A program made the position numbers and the translations under genes. 64,000 bases of DNA, taken from positions 372,001 through 436,000 of the forward strand of contig CAWBTU010000006.1 in NCBI GenBank assembly GCA_963791805.1, given 5' to 3'. The DNA comes from JACMJL01 sp963791805. GTDB taxonomy: Bacteria > Bacillota > Clostridia > Clostridiales > Clostridiaceae. A model generated the notes under the pieces. It did not search any database, was not told the origin of the DNA, and worked only from the letters and a program-made list of their open reading frames with translations. Below are positions 8,112-16,478 of the stretch, one piece after another (position 1 is the first letter of the stretch; each line of letters starts with the position of its first letter).

Positions 8112-9482
8112 TTATGCTGTAAGTTGTTTTCGATGATTTTGTTTATTACAATAATGTTCAAATGAGGCTTGTTTCCATGGATGGCTCATTGGCGGTATAT
8201 ATCGTTTTTGTGGATCTTTTGGTGTTTCTGCCAGATCAAAGTTTTTAGATGAAAGAACGTGATCTGGAAGTAAATCTAACCCGTAAACTTGTTCATTTAC
8301 GCAGTAGTACAATCTAGTATCAAAAGCCTTTATAACCATACCGGAGGTTCCTTTTCGATAGTGAACCGGATGTCCATTGCTATCAACTGGAAGATAGTAA
8401 GAGTTATTAAACTTTATACAGCTTCCGCTGTCTACTTTTCGACTACTAAGAACAGCAAGAATCAAGTTGATTTTTTTAATGTCAACTTGCGTTTCAAATA
8501 CAGTTTTGTTATTATCTAAAGGTAAAGCAAACTGAGCATTGAATTCTTTTATGTAGGAGTTTAAGAATTCATTTGCTTGCTCAATTGTGCTTATGTGAGC
8601 GAGTCTCATTTCTAAGGGGAGGCGTGATTGTAGAGTCTGAAACATTCTTTCTACGCGCCCTTTAGATTGAGCAACACTGCTTGTTTTAATTTCTATGCCT
8701 AGCTGTTTACAGGCATAACTAAATTGTGTGAAAGTATCCTCTTCAATTGAAGGGGATTTTTTTTGCTTATACTCAAATACAGTACGTCTATCAGTAAAGA
8801 GCATGTACGGAATTCCGTATTGTGTAAGAACTTGATGCAATACATTATAATACCCGTTTAGGGTTTCTTGTGAGTCAAAGTAAGCTCCTACAATAGCACC
8901 TGTAGCATCATCTACAGCTATGTGTAATTGAGTTTTTTCTTTACCAAACCAGATATGCACAGAAGCATCCATCTGGAGCATTTCGCCTGCGTAAGCACAT
9001 CTAGGACGTCTTGGATGTGCATCTTCAGCAGCAACAATAGCAGTTTGTATTTCCGCTAACTCTTTTCTAGTTTTTGCTTTGCTTTTTAATTCTTTTAGCT
9101 GTTCTTTAATTTTCTTTCTTGTAGCACGCTTAGCCTTAGGAGACAGGATGAATTCCTGCATAAGGATAGACCTGATTGTGCTTGGAGATGCTTTGATATC
9201 TTCATGTTTTGCTAGCAACTCCGAAAAATGAGTTAAGTTAGCATCGGGATATTTTGTTCGGTATAGATTAAGGATTAAATAGTTTTTTTCTTCATCAAAA
9301 GCGTTAGCTGGTTTTCTACCACGATTACCATGAACAAAGTATTCTTTTCCACGCTCTTTATACCCTTTAATCATCCGATTAATATGTCTGATTGAACAGT
9401 TAAGAACAAGCGCAGCTCTCTTCTTATTACCATTTGTTTCTACCAACTTTTTTATAGTTATGTACTTATCATTTTCTTCCAT
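8112..9482 (-). CDS. ISNCY-family DDE transposase
   Basis: 456-residue transposase that would mobilise the surrounding IS. The N-terminus has a helix-turn-helix region (ITIKKLVETNGNKKRAALVL, then a second HTH with SIRHINRMIKGYKERG). The integrase-like core shows the first Asp in LQMDASVHIWFG, the second in LFTDRRTVFEY and the Glu in SKGRVERMFQ, so the DDE triad is present. The start at 9482 is chosen over an upstream in-frame ATG at 9512 because AAAGGTGA sits 8 bases before it. The frame is intact from start to stop, so the element may be active. Confidence 0.88.
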   Translation of the reverse strand: MEENDKYITIKKLVETNGNKKRAALVLNCSIRHINRMIKGYKERGKEYFVHGNRGRKPANAFDEEKNYLILNLYRTKYPDANLTHFSELLAKHEDIKASPSTIRSILMQEFILSPKAKRATRKKIKEQLKELKSKAKTRKELAEIQTAIVAAEDAHPRRPRCAYAGEMLQMDASVHIWFGKEKTQLHIAVDDATGAIVGAYFDSQETLNGYYNVLHQVLTQYGIPYMLFTDRRTVFEYKQKKSPSIEEDTFTQFSYACKQLGIEIKTSSVAQSKGRVERMFQTLQSRLPLEMRLAHISTIEQANEFLNSYIKEFNAQFALPLDNNKTVFETQVDIKKINLILAVLSSRKVDSGSCIKFNNSYYLPVDSNGHPVHYRKGTSGMVIKAFDTRLYYCVNEQVYGLDLLPDHVLSSKNFDLAETPKDPQKRYIPPMSHPWKQASFEHYCNKQNHRKQLTA

Positions 9483-9635
9483 AGTTAAAATCACCTTTCT
9501 GATTATGTCCACCTCATTTCTTAGTCATGAGGTCTATTTTACTATAAGTTATCTATTTGGGACATAATCCAGTGTGGTACACTAAGACATTATCACTAAT
9601 CAATCAGAATTCCGAATTCAGTTTTAAAACTTTGA

Positions 9636-9664
9636 TTGACAATAGCAATTAAACTTATTATAAT
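9636..9664 (+). promoter_or_regulatory. Consensus promoter upstream of loaP and the PKS locus
   Basis: TTGACA at 9636-9641 and TATAAT at 9659-9664 with an exact 17-bp spacer. Both hexamers are perfect, and the next gene is loaP 332 bases downstream. It is the best promoter seen in front of the biosynthetic genes. Confidence 0.75.
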
Positions 9665-9670
9665 AGTAAA

Positions 9671-9995
9671 TGGTAAAAATATACTTAAAAGTAAAAAAGC
9701 ACTTGTTTGAATTAATTGTTGGTGGGTCACATTAATAACCAAATGAGGAATATAAAAATTTATGCCATAAATAAAAGAATTGAAAGATAGAATCTATTAA
9801 TAAAATGTTAAGTAAATTTATGTATTATTAAGGTTTTATTATATAGAAGCATAAATTTGACTAAGATAGATGTCAATCTGTAAATTTACACTTTATATGG
9901 GGGCAAAGGTTAAGTCATGCTTAAAATAATCAAATGAATTATAGAAAGTCGATTGAAAACTAACTATGGTAATATATTATACGAGGTTATGAATA
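9671..9995 (+). promoter_or_regulatory. Long 5' leader of loaP
   Basis: About 325 nt would be transcribed before the loaP start. No riboswitch fold is recognisable. An inverted repeat AAATTTATG (9814-9822) with CATAAATTT (9850-9858) and a palindrome GTAAATTTAC (9880-9889) share a core. The leader may hold the RNA element that recruits LoaP, but this is inference from the position only. Shine-Dalgarno GAGG lies about 10 bases before the loaP ATG. Confidence 0.35.
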
Positions 9996-10550
9996 ATGAA
10001 TTGGTATGTTATATTTGTTCAATACGGTCAGGAACAGAGGGTTGTTGAATTTTTAAGAAGAAGATTAGATCCGGATATGGGAAGACCATTTATACCGGTA
10101 GGTGAGAGTTTATTTAAAAAAGGTGGTAATATTGTAACAGAATGGAAAATGCTATTTCCAAGTTATGTATTTATTGAGTCAAACATGTCTGATGAAGAGT
10201 ATTTAAGCTATATGAATCAATTAATTTATGAGTCTTGTAAAATATTAAAATTGTTAAAGTACTCGGAAACGGAGTTTGCACTTAGAGAGCCAGATAAATT
10301 AATGCTAATCAGGCTACTCAATGATAAGAATTGTTTAGAAGCTTCTGTTGGAATTAAGGTTGGAAAGCGAATTTACATAAAGTCGGGTCCATTAAAAGGT
10401 ATGGAAGGTAAAATTAAAAAAGTTAACAGACATAAAAGAGTGGCTGAAATTCAATTGAACATTATGGGTGAAATAAAAGAAGTAATAGTTACGTTAGAAA
10501 TTGTAGCGAATCAAGATTATCCATTATTACAAAGGATATGTGATGAATAA
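9996..10550 (+). CDS. loaP: NusG-family processive antiterminator LoaP
   Basis: Specialised NusG paralogue. LoaP proteins bind an RNA hairpin in the leader of long biosynthetic operons and let RNA polymerase read through terminators; they are typical neighbours of PKS clusters in Firmicutes. The 184-residue protein has a NusG N-terminal domain (about 1-110, MNWYVIFVQYGQEQRVVEFL, and the LFPSYVFIE strand) and a C-terminal KOW domain (about 127-175, KVGKRIYIKSGPLKGMEGKI). It lacks the length and start region of housekeeping NusG and lies outside the secE-nusG ribosomal context. The next gene overlaps its end. It likely controls the 50-kb operon downstream, in which several hairpin terminators are visible. 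Confidence 0.9.
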   Translation: MNWYVIFVQYGQEQRVVEFLRRRLDPDMGRPFIPVGESLFKKGGNIVTEWKMLFPSYVFIESNMSDEEYLSYMNQLIYESCKILKLLKYSETEFALREPDKLMLIRLLNDKNCLEASVGIKVGKRIYIKSGPLKGMEGKIKKVNRHKRVAEIQLNIMGEIKEVIVTLEIVANQDYPLLQRICDE

Positions 10551-11220
10551 AATTTATGAATTGTGTCAATTTAAAACTTCTTTTTATACATGCATTAATT
10601 ATTGCTATATCATGGTTGATAAAAGAACTCGTTCATCATTGATTGTTGATCCTTCGTGGGAATTGGAAACGATTGAAAGAAAGTTGGAAGAACTTAATTG
10701 TCATTTAGTAGCGATTTTACTTACACATTCACATTATGATCATATTAATATGGTGAAATATTTAGTGGGAAAATACAATGTTCAGGTATATATGTCGGAG
10801 ATAGAAATAGAATATTATCATTTTGAAAGTGTGAACCTGATCGGAATTAAGGATATGGAAACCTTAGAGATAGGTGATTTAAAAGTTGTCTGCCTGTTGA
10901 CACCTGGTCACACTAAAGGGAGTATGTGTTACTTTGCGGAAGATGTATTATTTACAGGCGATACTGTATTTATTGAAGGATGTGGTATGTGCTATGGTAA
11001 TGGCAGTTCTGGTAATGATATGTATGAAAGTTTTCAACGAATTAAAAATGTAATACCTATACATGCCAAGGTATATCCAGGTCATTCATATGGTAAAGAG
11101 GTGGGACGAATATTTGCACATTTAAAAAAAGAGAATATCTATTTCTTGATTGATAAAAGAGAGGATTTTATAAGATTTAGAATGCGAGAGAATCAGAAAA
11201 ATTTATTTAATTTTAAATAA
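10543..11220 (+). CDS. Metallo-beta-lactamase-fold hydrolase, BaeB/PksB-like
   Basis: Zinc hydrolase of the glyoxalase-II-like MBL group. The metal motif HSHYDH follows LLT at about residues 62-67; the further ligands are in TPGHTKGSM, FTGDTVF and PGHSYG. Length (225 residues) and position match BaeB/PksB/PedB-type proteins of trans-AT PKS clusters, which hydrolyse stalled acyl groups from carrier proteins. The ATG at 10543 is preceded by AAAGGA (10531-10536); a GTG directly before it is a possible start. It overlaps the loaP stop by 8 bases, so both belong to one operon. Role as assembly-line housekeeping is inference from family and context. Confidence 0.85.
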   Translation: MNKIYELCQFKTSFYTCINYCYIMVDKRTRSSLIVDPSWELETIERKLEELNCHLVAILLTHSHYDHINMVKYLVGKYNVQVYMSEIEIEYYHFESVNLIGIKDMETLEIGDLKVVCLLTPGHTKGSMCYFAEDVLFTGDTVFIEGCGMCYGNGSSGNDMYESFQRIKNVIPIHAKVYPGHSYGKEVGRIFAHLKKENIYFLIDKREDFIRFRMRENQKNLFNFK

Positions 11221-11299
11221 TGTAAGTGTATACAGATAGAATTAATTAAATAAACAATAAAAGTGTACGCATGATGTGTATATGACAATGGAGGTTCGA

Positions 11300-12249
11300 G
11301 TGAATAATCTAGTAGTTTTTATGTATAGTTGTCAAGGTTCACATTATTATAATATGGGAAAAGAATTATTCAATAATAATAAGGTGTTTAGAAATAAGGT
11401 ATTAGAATTGGATGAATTAGTAGAGCCATATATAGACTAATGCATTACTTATGTTATATATAAGTCAAGTTTCAGTGTAGGAATGCTATTAGATGGAATA
11501 ATATACACGCATCCTGCTATTTTTATGATTGAATACGAGCTTCATCAAGTACTTGTGAGAAAAGGTATAAGACCAGACTTTATTATTGGGACAAGTCTTG
11601 GAGAATTCACATGCATGGCATTGGCAGTTGCATTATCTGTTGAAGAGAGCATTGATTGTGTAATGAAGTAAGCATTGTTATTAAAGTAAAAGTGCCGTAA
11701 AAGTGGAATGTAGCAATTATTACTGATCCTACATTATTTAGCAATATACCGTTATTGCGAGATAATACAGAAATTGTTTCTATTAACCATAAATCACATT
11801 TTGTAATTTCCGCTGATAATGAAGTATTGGACATAGTAGAAAAATATCTTGTGAAACAAAAAATATTAAGTCAACGATTACCTGTTCAATATGGATTTCA
11901 TTCGTCATGTATCGATGGGATAGAAATTCAATATAAAAATTATATTAATAATAAAATCTTTAGTAGGCCTAATTTGCCGTATATCTCATGTATGTCAGGG
12001 AAATTAGTAAATGAGGTAGATAACAATTTTCTGTGGGATATTATCAGAGAACCAATTAAATTTGTTGAATCAATTGAATATCTGGAGAACTATAATCAAA
12101 ACTTATATATTGATGTAGGACCTTCTGGAACTCTAGGGAGATTTGTTAAACAGAATTTGAATGATGCAGAAAATAGATGCTTTACTATTATAACACCGTT
12201 TCATCAAGAGGAAAAAAGACTTAATCAGATTAAGTCTTTATTAATGTGA
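11300..12249 (+). pseudogene. Decayed trans-acting acyltransferase / acyl hydrolase
   Basis: Remains of a FabD-fold protein of the PksD/PedC kind (acyl hydrolase or extra AT of trans-AT PKS clusters). The GTG at 11300 has a good GGAGG site at 11290-11294 and begins MNNLVVFMYSCQGSHYYNMG, the standard N-terminus. A TAA at 11438-11440 stops it after 46 codons. The same frame then continues through the nucleophile motif GTSLGEF (near 11590-11610) to another stop at 11669. The C-terminal half resumes in a different frame (upstream extension from about 11707; clear from 11755 to 12249, with VQYGFHSS and DVGPSGTLGRF). Two stops and one frameshift mean no working product. Its surrounding PKS genes are otherwise largely intact, so loss seems fairly recent. 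Confidence 0.85.
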
Positions 12250-12330
12250 TTAAAAAATTTTATATTCATTTTTGATAGTTAATTTTAATGTTAATAATGA
12301 AGGCATCTAATATTTTAAGGAGGAATTCAG

Positions 12331-13719
12331 ATGAATATGCAAGAAAAAATGCTTAAAGGGATGTTTGAAGGGCCTATTATTCCAATGATTTTGAAAATAG
12401 CCATACCTATTTTTATTGGTAGTATGTTGAGTTATATTTATCTTTTTGTAGATACATATTTTATATCTATGCTAGATCCTTCATCATCGGCGCCACTAGC
12501 TGGTACAGGTCTTATATTCCCTATATTCTTCACTGTGATGTCAATTGCATCAAGTTTGGCGGTAGGACTTAGTATTATTACAGGAAAAATGATTGGAGAG
12601 AAAAAGTTTGATCAATGTAAGAGTCTTGGCATAAGTGGTATAGTATTAGCTTTAGCGCTAGGAGTACCATTTATAGCAATTTGTTATCTGTTTGGAAGTA
12701 AATTAATTTATTTATTAGCAGGTAATGAATTGAGCCATGAGGCTGCCACTTATGGTCTTCATTTCTTATATTCATTAGCACCAGGGCTAATATTCATGAT
12801 TTTAACACAAATATATGGAGGTATTCTTCTAGGAGAAGGATTACCTTATGTTACTACAATAGGCTCTATGATTATGATAATATTCAATATAATTCTTGAT
12901 CCAATATTAATGTTTGTATTGAAATTAGGCGTAGCGGGAGCTGGTTTAGCAACAACAATTTCTATTATGCTTTCATTTGTATTTATTTTACAATTTATTC
13001 GTTCGGGTAGATCGCGTATACCTTTAGATTTGCGATTGTCTCAATTCAATAAGAGTGTTGTAAAAAAAGTTATTTATGTAGGATTACCACAATTCCTAAT
13101 GACAATCTCTTTTTATGTAATTATAGTTGTTTTCAACAAAATTATTACTAGTAGCTTTGAAGAATATATAATGAATGCATGGGCACTTACATTGAGAATT
13201 GATGAAATACTCATTATTCCTATTATGGCTATTGGAGGTGCAACAACAGTATTTGTATCACAAAATTATGGTCGTAGAAATGTAGAGAGAATTAAAAAAG
13301 CATTACGAGTAAACTTAACATTTGTATTTTTATTATGCTCTGGTATTTCTTTAATATACATGGCGTTAGCTCCAATTTTATTCTCAAAATTTACTGAAAT
13401 TCCTGAAGTAGTAGAATTAGCGACAAAACAAGTTTATATAACGTCATTTACATTTGGTTTCATGGCGATTGTGTGGGTAGTAGGTGCGTTTTTTCAATCA
13501 ATAGGGGAACCAATTCCAGCAATGATCATCCTATACGCAAGGGTAGTTTTTACAATTGTATTAGGTGTAGTTCTTGTTTATAGAGGATTCGGAATTTATG
13601 GTATATTTGTTTCTATTGCCATTGGAAATGTAGTAATAGTTCCATTAGCATATATTTGGATTTCTAAGCAGTTAAATAACATTAGATTTGAATCTATTGT
13701 TGAAAGTGATTTAACATAA
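12331..13719 (+). CDS. MATE-family multidrug/metabolite exporter
   Basis: Inner-membrane cation-coupled efflux protein of 462 residues with about 12 hydrophobic segments in two homologous MatE halves (about 15-230 and 240-450). The N-terminus (MLKGMFEGPIIPMILKIAIP) and the ATTVFVSQNYGR segment are typical of the clostridial MATE group. ATG at 12331 follows a strong AAGGAGG site 8 bases upstream. Its place inside the PKS operon suggests it exports the product; the substrate cannot be read from sequence. A terminator-like hairpin follows. Confidence 0.88.
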   Translation: MNMQEKMLKGMFEGPIIPMILKIAIPIFIGSMLSYIYLFVDTYFISMLDPSSSAPLAGTGLIFPIFFTVMSIASSLAVGLSIITGKMIGEKKFDQCKSLGISGIVLALALGVPFIAICYLFGSKLIYLLAGNELSHEAATYGLHFLYSLAPGLIFMILTQIYGGILLGEGLPYVTTIGSMIMIIFNIILDPILMFVLKLGVAGAGLATTISIMLSFVFILQFIRSGRSRIPLDLRLSQFNKSVVKKVIYVGLPQFLMTISFYVIIVVFNKIITSSFEEYIMNAWALTLRIDEILIIPIMAIGGATTVFVSQNYGRRNVERIKKALRVNLTFVFLLCSGISLIYMALAPILFSKFTEIPEVVELATKQVYITSFTFGFMAIVWVVGAFFQSIGEPIPAMIILYARVVFTIVLGVVLVYRGFGIYGIFVSIAIGNVVIVPLAYIWISKQLNNIRFESIVESDLT

Positions 13720-13750
13720 GAAACAGTTTAATATTTATTTTATAAATTAA

Positions 13751-13799
13751 ATATCATAGCCGATAGGGTAGTCTTTTCCATCGGATATTTATTGTATTT
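13751..13799 (+). terminator. Hairpin after the MATE gene
   Basis: CCGAT (13760-13764) pairs with ATCGG (13780-13784), extended by an outer ATATC/GATAT pairing, followed by a T-rich run (ATATTTATTGTATTTTG). It stands between the exporter and the PKS genes and would need antitermination if they form one transcript. Confidence 0.5.
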
Positions 13800-14173
13800 T
13801 GAATACCACAGGTTATACCTGTGGTTCTAAAGAGATTTTAGCTTTGTACAGAAAGAAAACCTCTAATAAAGATAGGTGTAGGTTTGCCAAGCACCACTAA
13901 CAAAGGAGGCATATTCAAAAGGATAATATTACTTAAATGCAAATTAGCTAATAACATTTAAAAATCTATAAATAAGTTAACAGTTATATAGGTCTATAGA
14001 TATATTAAAATAAAAATTGAGTTTAGAGGTAAAGCTACGGCTATGTAAATCTATTGCTGTAAAAATTATTAATAGAGCCGCTTGAGTGGCTGTATGTAAA
14101 AACTGTGCAGTTGGCAAATTGTTCAACGTGTCTTAAGACACTGCCAGTAACATGACCTTAAATTGCTTGACTA
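13800..14173 (+). other. Non-coding stretch with strong hairpins, unassigned
   Basis: No gene is visible. Three structures stand out: a perfect 9-bp stem ACCACAGGT/ACCTGTGGT with a 3-nt loop (13805-13825), a 6-bp stem with TTGA loop (14076-14091), and the palindrome GTGTCTTAAGACAC (14128-14141). An alternative pairing CGGCTAT with ATAGAGCCG around 14037-14080 competes with the second. It may be the relic of a small mobile element (IS200/IS605-type ends have such hairpins) or the flank of the group II intron that begins at 14174. I cannot assign it. Confidence 0.35.
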
Positions 14174-15857
14174 GTGTGCCAGCATGGGCAACAACTTGAA
14201 GGTAAAAGTCCGTTGTGGGCTTGGTAGTAGGAACAACTAGCTAAAGACAAGGGTGTCCATTGTGAGGTGGAATATGAAGGAATTCCTGAGGCAAGGTCTC
14301 AGTCTGAGGGACTCGAACTACATATAAAGCTCATTAAGGTGGGACGAGTTTGCTAAACGAAACAAAGTCCAACACTACCAGAAAACTTAAGAGTAAATGT
14401 AGCAGATATATGAGATGAAGGACTGAACTTTAAGGAGGTTTTTAAATTTGAAAATTTTGTAGAATAATCAAAGAATGCGTAGAGAATTCTCGGCAACTTC
14501 AAAGGGAGAAACAAGCGAATTTAAGTATTGCTCATTAGAAAAAAATATTATCAAGAGAAAACTTATTTCTAGCAATGAATAGAGTAATAACTAATAAAGA
14601 TAGCTATGGAGTAGACGGAATAACATTAAATAATTTCTGGAAATGAATTTGGCGCAAATTAGACAAGATATATTCGATAATGAGTATAGACCAATGTCAA
14701 TTAGAAGAGTTGAAATTCCAGAACCAAATGGAGGAACTAGATTGCTAGATTGATAGCTATACTAACAGTTTTGGACAGATTTATTCAACAGGCAATTGCT
14801 CAAGAACTAAGTAATATATATTATGAAAAGTTTCTCGAAGTAGCTTTGCCTTCAGTACTAGCAGAGGTGCAAAAGATGCAATTAAACAAGCAGAAAGCTA
14901 TATTATTGAAGGATTTAGATGAGTTGTAGATATAGACTTAGAAAAATTTTCTGACGACGTAGACTATGCTATCTTCGTTTATAAATTATCTAAACACATC
15001 AAGGATAAGAGAACGTTGAAATTAATAATAAAATATTTACAGTCAGGAATAATGATAAACGGAATATTAGTACTAAGAAAAGAAGGAATACTATAGGGTG
15101 GACCATTAAGTCATCTATTATCTAATATCATATTCGATAAACTAGATAAAGAATTCGAGAAAAGAGGACATAGGTTTTATCGTCACGAAGATGAGTGTGA
15201 TATTTATGTTAAGAGTAACAGAATTGGAGAAAGAGTTTTGGAAAACATAACAAATTTTATTCAAGGTAAATTGAAACTTAAGGTAAATAGCGATAAAAGT
15301 GCAGTTGAGAGACCTTGAAAAACGAAATTCTTAGGATTTACACTAGGATTAATGTTTAGAAAAGCATATTCAAGCATATCTAAACAATCATTAAAGAGAC
15401 GCAAATATAAACTTAGAAATATTATCTAGGTAAAAACCGATGACTTTGGAATAAAGAATAAATAAATTCAATTAAGTAAAAATAGGTTGGGTTAATTATT
15501 ACGGTATCGCAAAATGCAAAGGTATAGTTGCCAAATTGGATAAGACAAATATTAAGAATGTGTATATGGAAACAATGAAAAAGGTTAAAACAAGATATAA
15601 AAGTTTTAAGAAATTAGGACTAAATTACTATGAAGCAATAAAATTCTCCAATACCCGTAAAGGATACTGCGAATTGAAAATAGTGATATATTAAGTACTA
15701 CACTTACAAATTAATTCTTTAACGACTTAGGCTTGAAAAGTTTAACGCGTCAATATATTAAAATTCATTAAACTTAAAGAACTGCTGTGTACCATGCTGG
15801 TATGAACGGTGGTGTGAGTAGGCGGAAAATAAAATAGTTATTTTCCGCCTACTCGAT
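14174..15857 (+). mobile_element. Degenerate group II intron
   Basis: The 5' end reads GTGTGCCAGCATGGGCA, matching the GUGYG start of bacterial group II introns. A ribozyme 5' part of about 280 nt is followed by a broken intron-encoded reverse transcriptase. The 3' end has a domain V-like stem (about 15780-15812) and a domain VI-like hairpin ending CTACTCGAT. In domain V the expected CGC triad appears as TGC and pairing is weakened, so splicing is probably lost. It sits between the MATE gene and the first gene of the PKS set. Confidence 0.8.
14470..15770 (+). pseudogene. Broken group II intron reverse transcriptase (LtrA-like)
   Basis: Fragments of an LtrA-type protein in all three frames: NLFLAMNRVITNKDSYGVDG (RT0, near 14560), RPMSIRRVEIPEPNGGTRLL (near 14690), AKDAIKQAESYIIEGFR (near 14870), IDLEKFFDDVDY (near 14930), GGPLSHLLSNIIFDKLDKEF (near 15100), FYRHEDECDIYVKSNRIGER (near 15175) and a maturase X region (GWVNYYGIAKCKG, near 15490). 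The catalytic YADD box has become HEDE. More than ten stops and frameshifts are present, so it cannot make an active enzyme. Confidence 0.85.
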
Positions 15858-15861
15858 TTTT
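15816..15861 (+). terminator. 17-bp perfect hairpin with T5 just before the PKS genes
   Basis: 15816-15832 pairs perfectly with 15838-15854 across a 5-nt loop, followed by GA and TTTTT. It corresponds to intron domain VI but no unpaired branch-point A remains, so it now looks like a strong intrinsic terminator 48 bases before the next start codon. Confidence 0.6.
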
Positions 15862-15908
15862 AGATTAAAGAAAAAACGTAAACAAAGGTATGAAGTGGGT
15901 GATAAATA

Positions 15909-16478
15909 ATGAATAAGGAAAAGTTAAAACAAAATAATATTTTGAAAGAAATGACTTTTGACCATATTTTATTTGAAGATGAGTCATTGAGTTTATTTCA
16001 GAAAACATTACTTATAACAGATGGTACTGTGACTGATTTGTTAAGACTGTATACAGGGGATAAGATAATGGTGAAAAAATTGAACCAAGAGCTGATATCA
16101 AATAATCTGTCTTATGAATGCTTATGTGGTAATGATTCACCAGTATTAAAGCGAGAAATTCTACTAAGTACGAGCAAAGAAAATTTAATATACGCAGATT
16201 CAGTATTTATTATGAACAATATAACTAAACATATTCAAGAGCAGCTAATAAAAACAGATAGACCTATTGGCCTTCTTTGGAAAGAAGAAAAATTGAATAC
16301 TTACAGGGATATTTTCTCGATAAGGGTAGAGTTATGTGAAGATTTAGTGACTTATTTTAATATCGATGCGAAAACACCTTTTTTAGCTAGATCGTACAAA
16401 GTGGAAAATTACGGAAATACCTTAGGGATAATTACGGAAAAATTTCCGATAACATATTTTGAGGAGGGGAATAAATGA
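15909..16478 (+). CDS. Chorismate lyase-like protein (4-hydroxybenzoate synthase)
   Basis: UbiC/DUF98-type chorismate pyruvate-lyase, which converts chorismate to 4-hydroxybenzoate and pyruvate. The 189-residue protein keeps the positions used for substrate in E. coli UbiC (R76, L114, E155): R82 in LKREILLS, G121-L122 in DRPIGLLWKEE, and E177 in IITEKFP; the start DGTVTDLLRLYTGDKI also fits. The mycobacterial homologue Rv2949c supplies 4-hydroxybenzoate for a PKS through an AMP ligase. Here the stop overlaps the start of a PKS gene that begins with an AMP ligase by 4 bases (ATGA), so the product is the likely starter acid. The upstream GGGTGAT is a modest ribosome site. Ubiquinone synthesis is not expected in an anaerobic Firmicute. 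Confidence 0.82.
   Translation: MNKEKLKQNNILKEMTFDHILFEDESLSLFQKTLLITDGTVTDLLRLYTGDKIMVKKLNQELISNNLSYECLCGNDSPVLKREILLSTSKENLIYADSVFIMNNITKHIQEQLIKTDRPIGLLWKEEKLNTYRDIFSIRVELCEDLVTYFNIDAKTPFLARSYKVENYGNTLGIITEKFPITYFEEGNK

Larger units (their letters stand above)
7977..9565 (-). mobile_element. ISNCY-type insertion sequence, about 1.59 kb
   Basis: One long transposase gene on the minus strand flanked by 10-bp perfect inverted repeats, ATGTCCCAAA at 7977-7986 and its complement at 9556-9565. I see no clear target duplication at these exact borders, so the true ends may extend a few bases further. A bidirectional-looking hairpin terminator lies just inside the left end. The element separates the accessory genes from the PKS locus. 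Confidence 0.65.

Noticed and set aside
9953..9980. A second promoter (TTGAAA, TATTAT) right before loaP
   Set aside because: Its start point would fall at or inside the ribosome site, leaving no usable leader.
11483..11671. Separate 62-residue gene with a GTSLGE motif
   Set aside because: It is in the same frame as the preceding fragment after a nonsense codon and forms part of one decayed acyltransferase.
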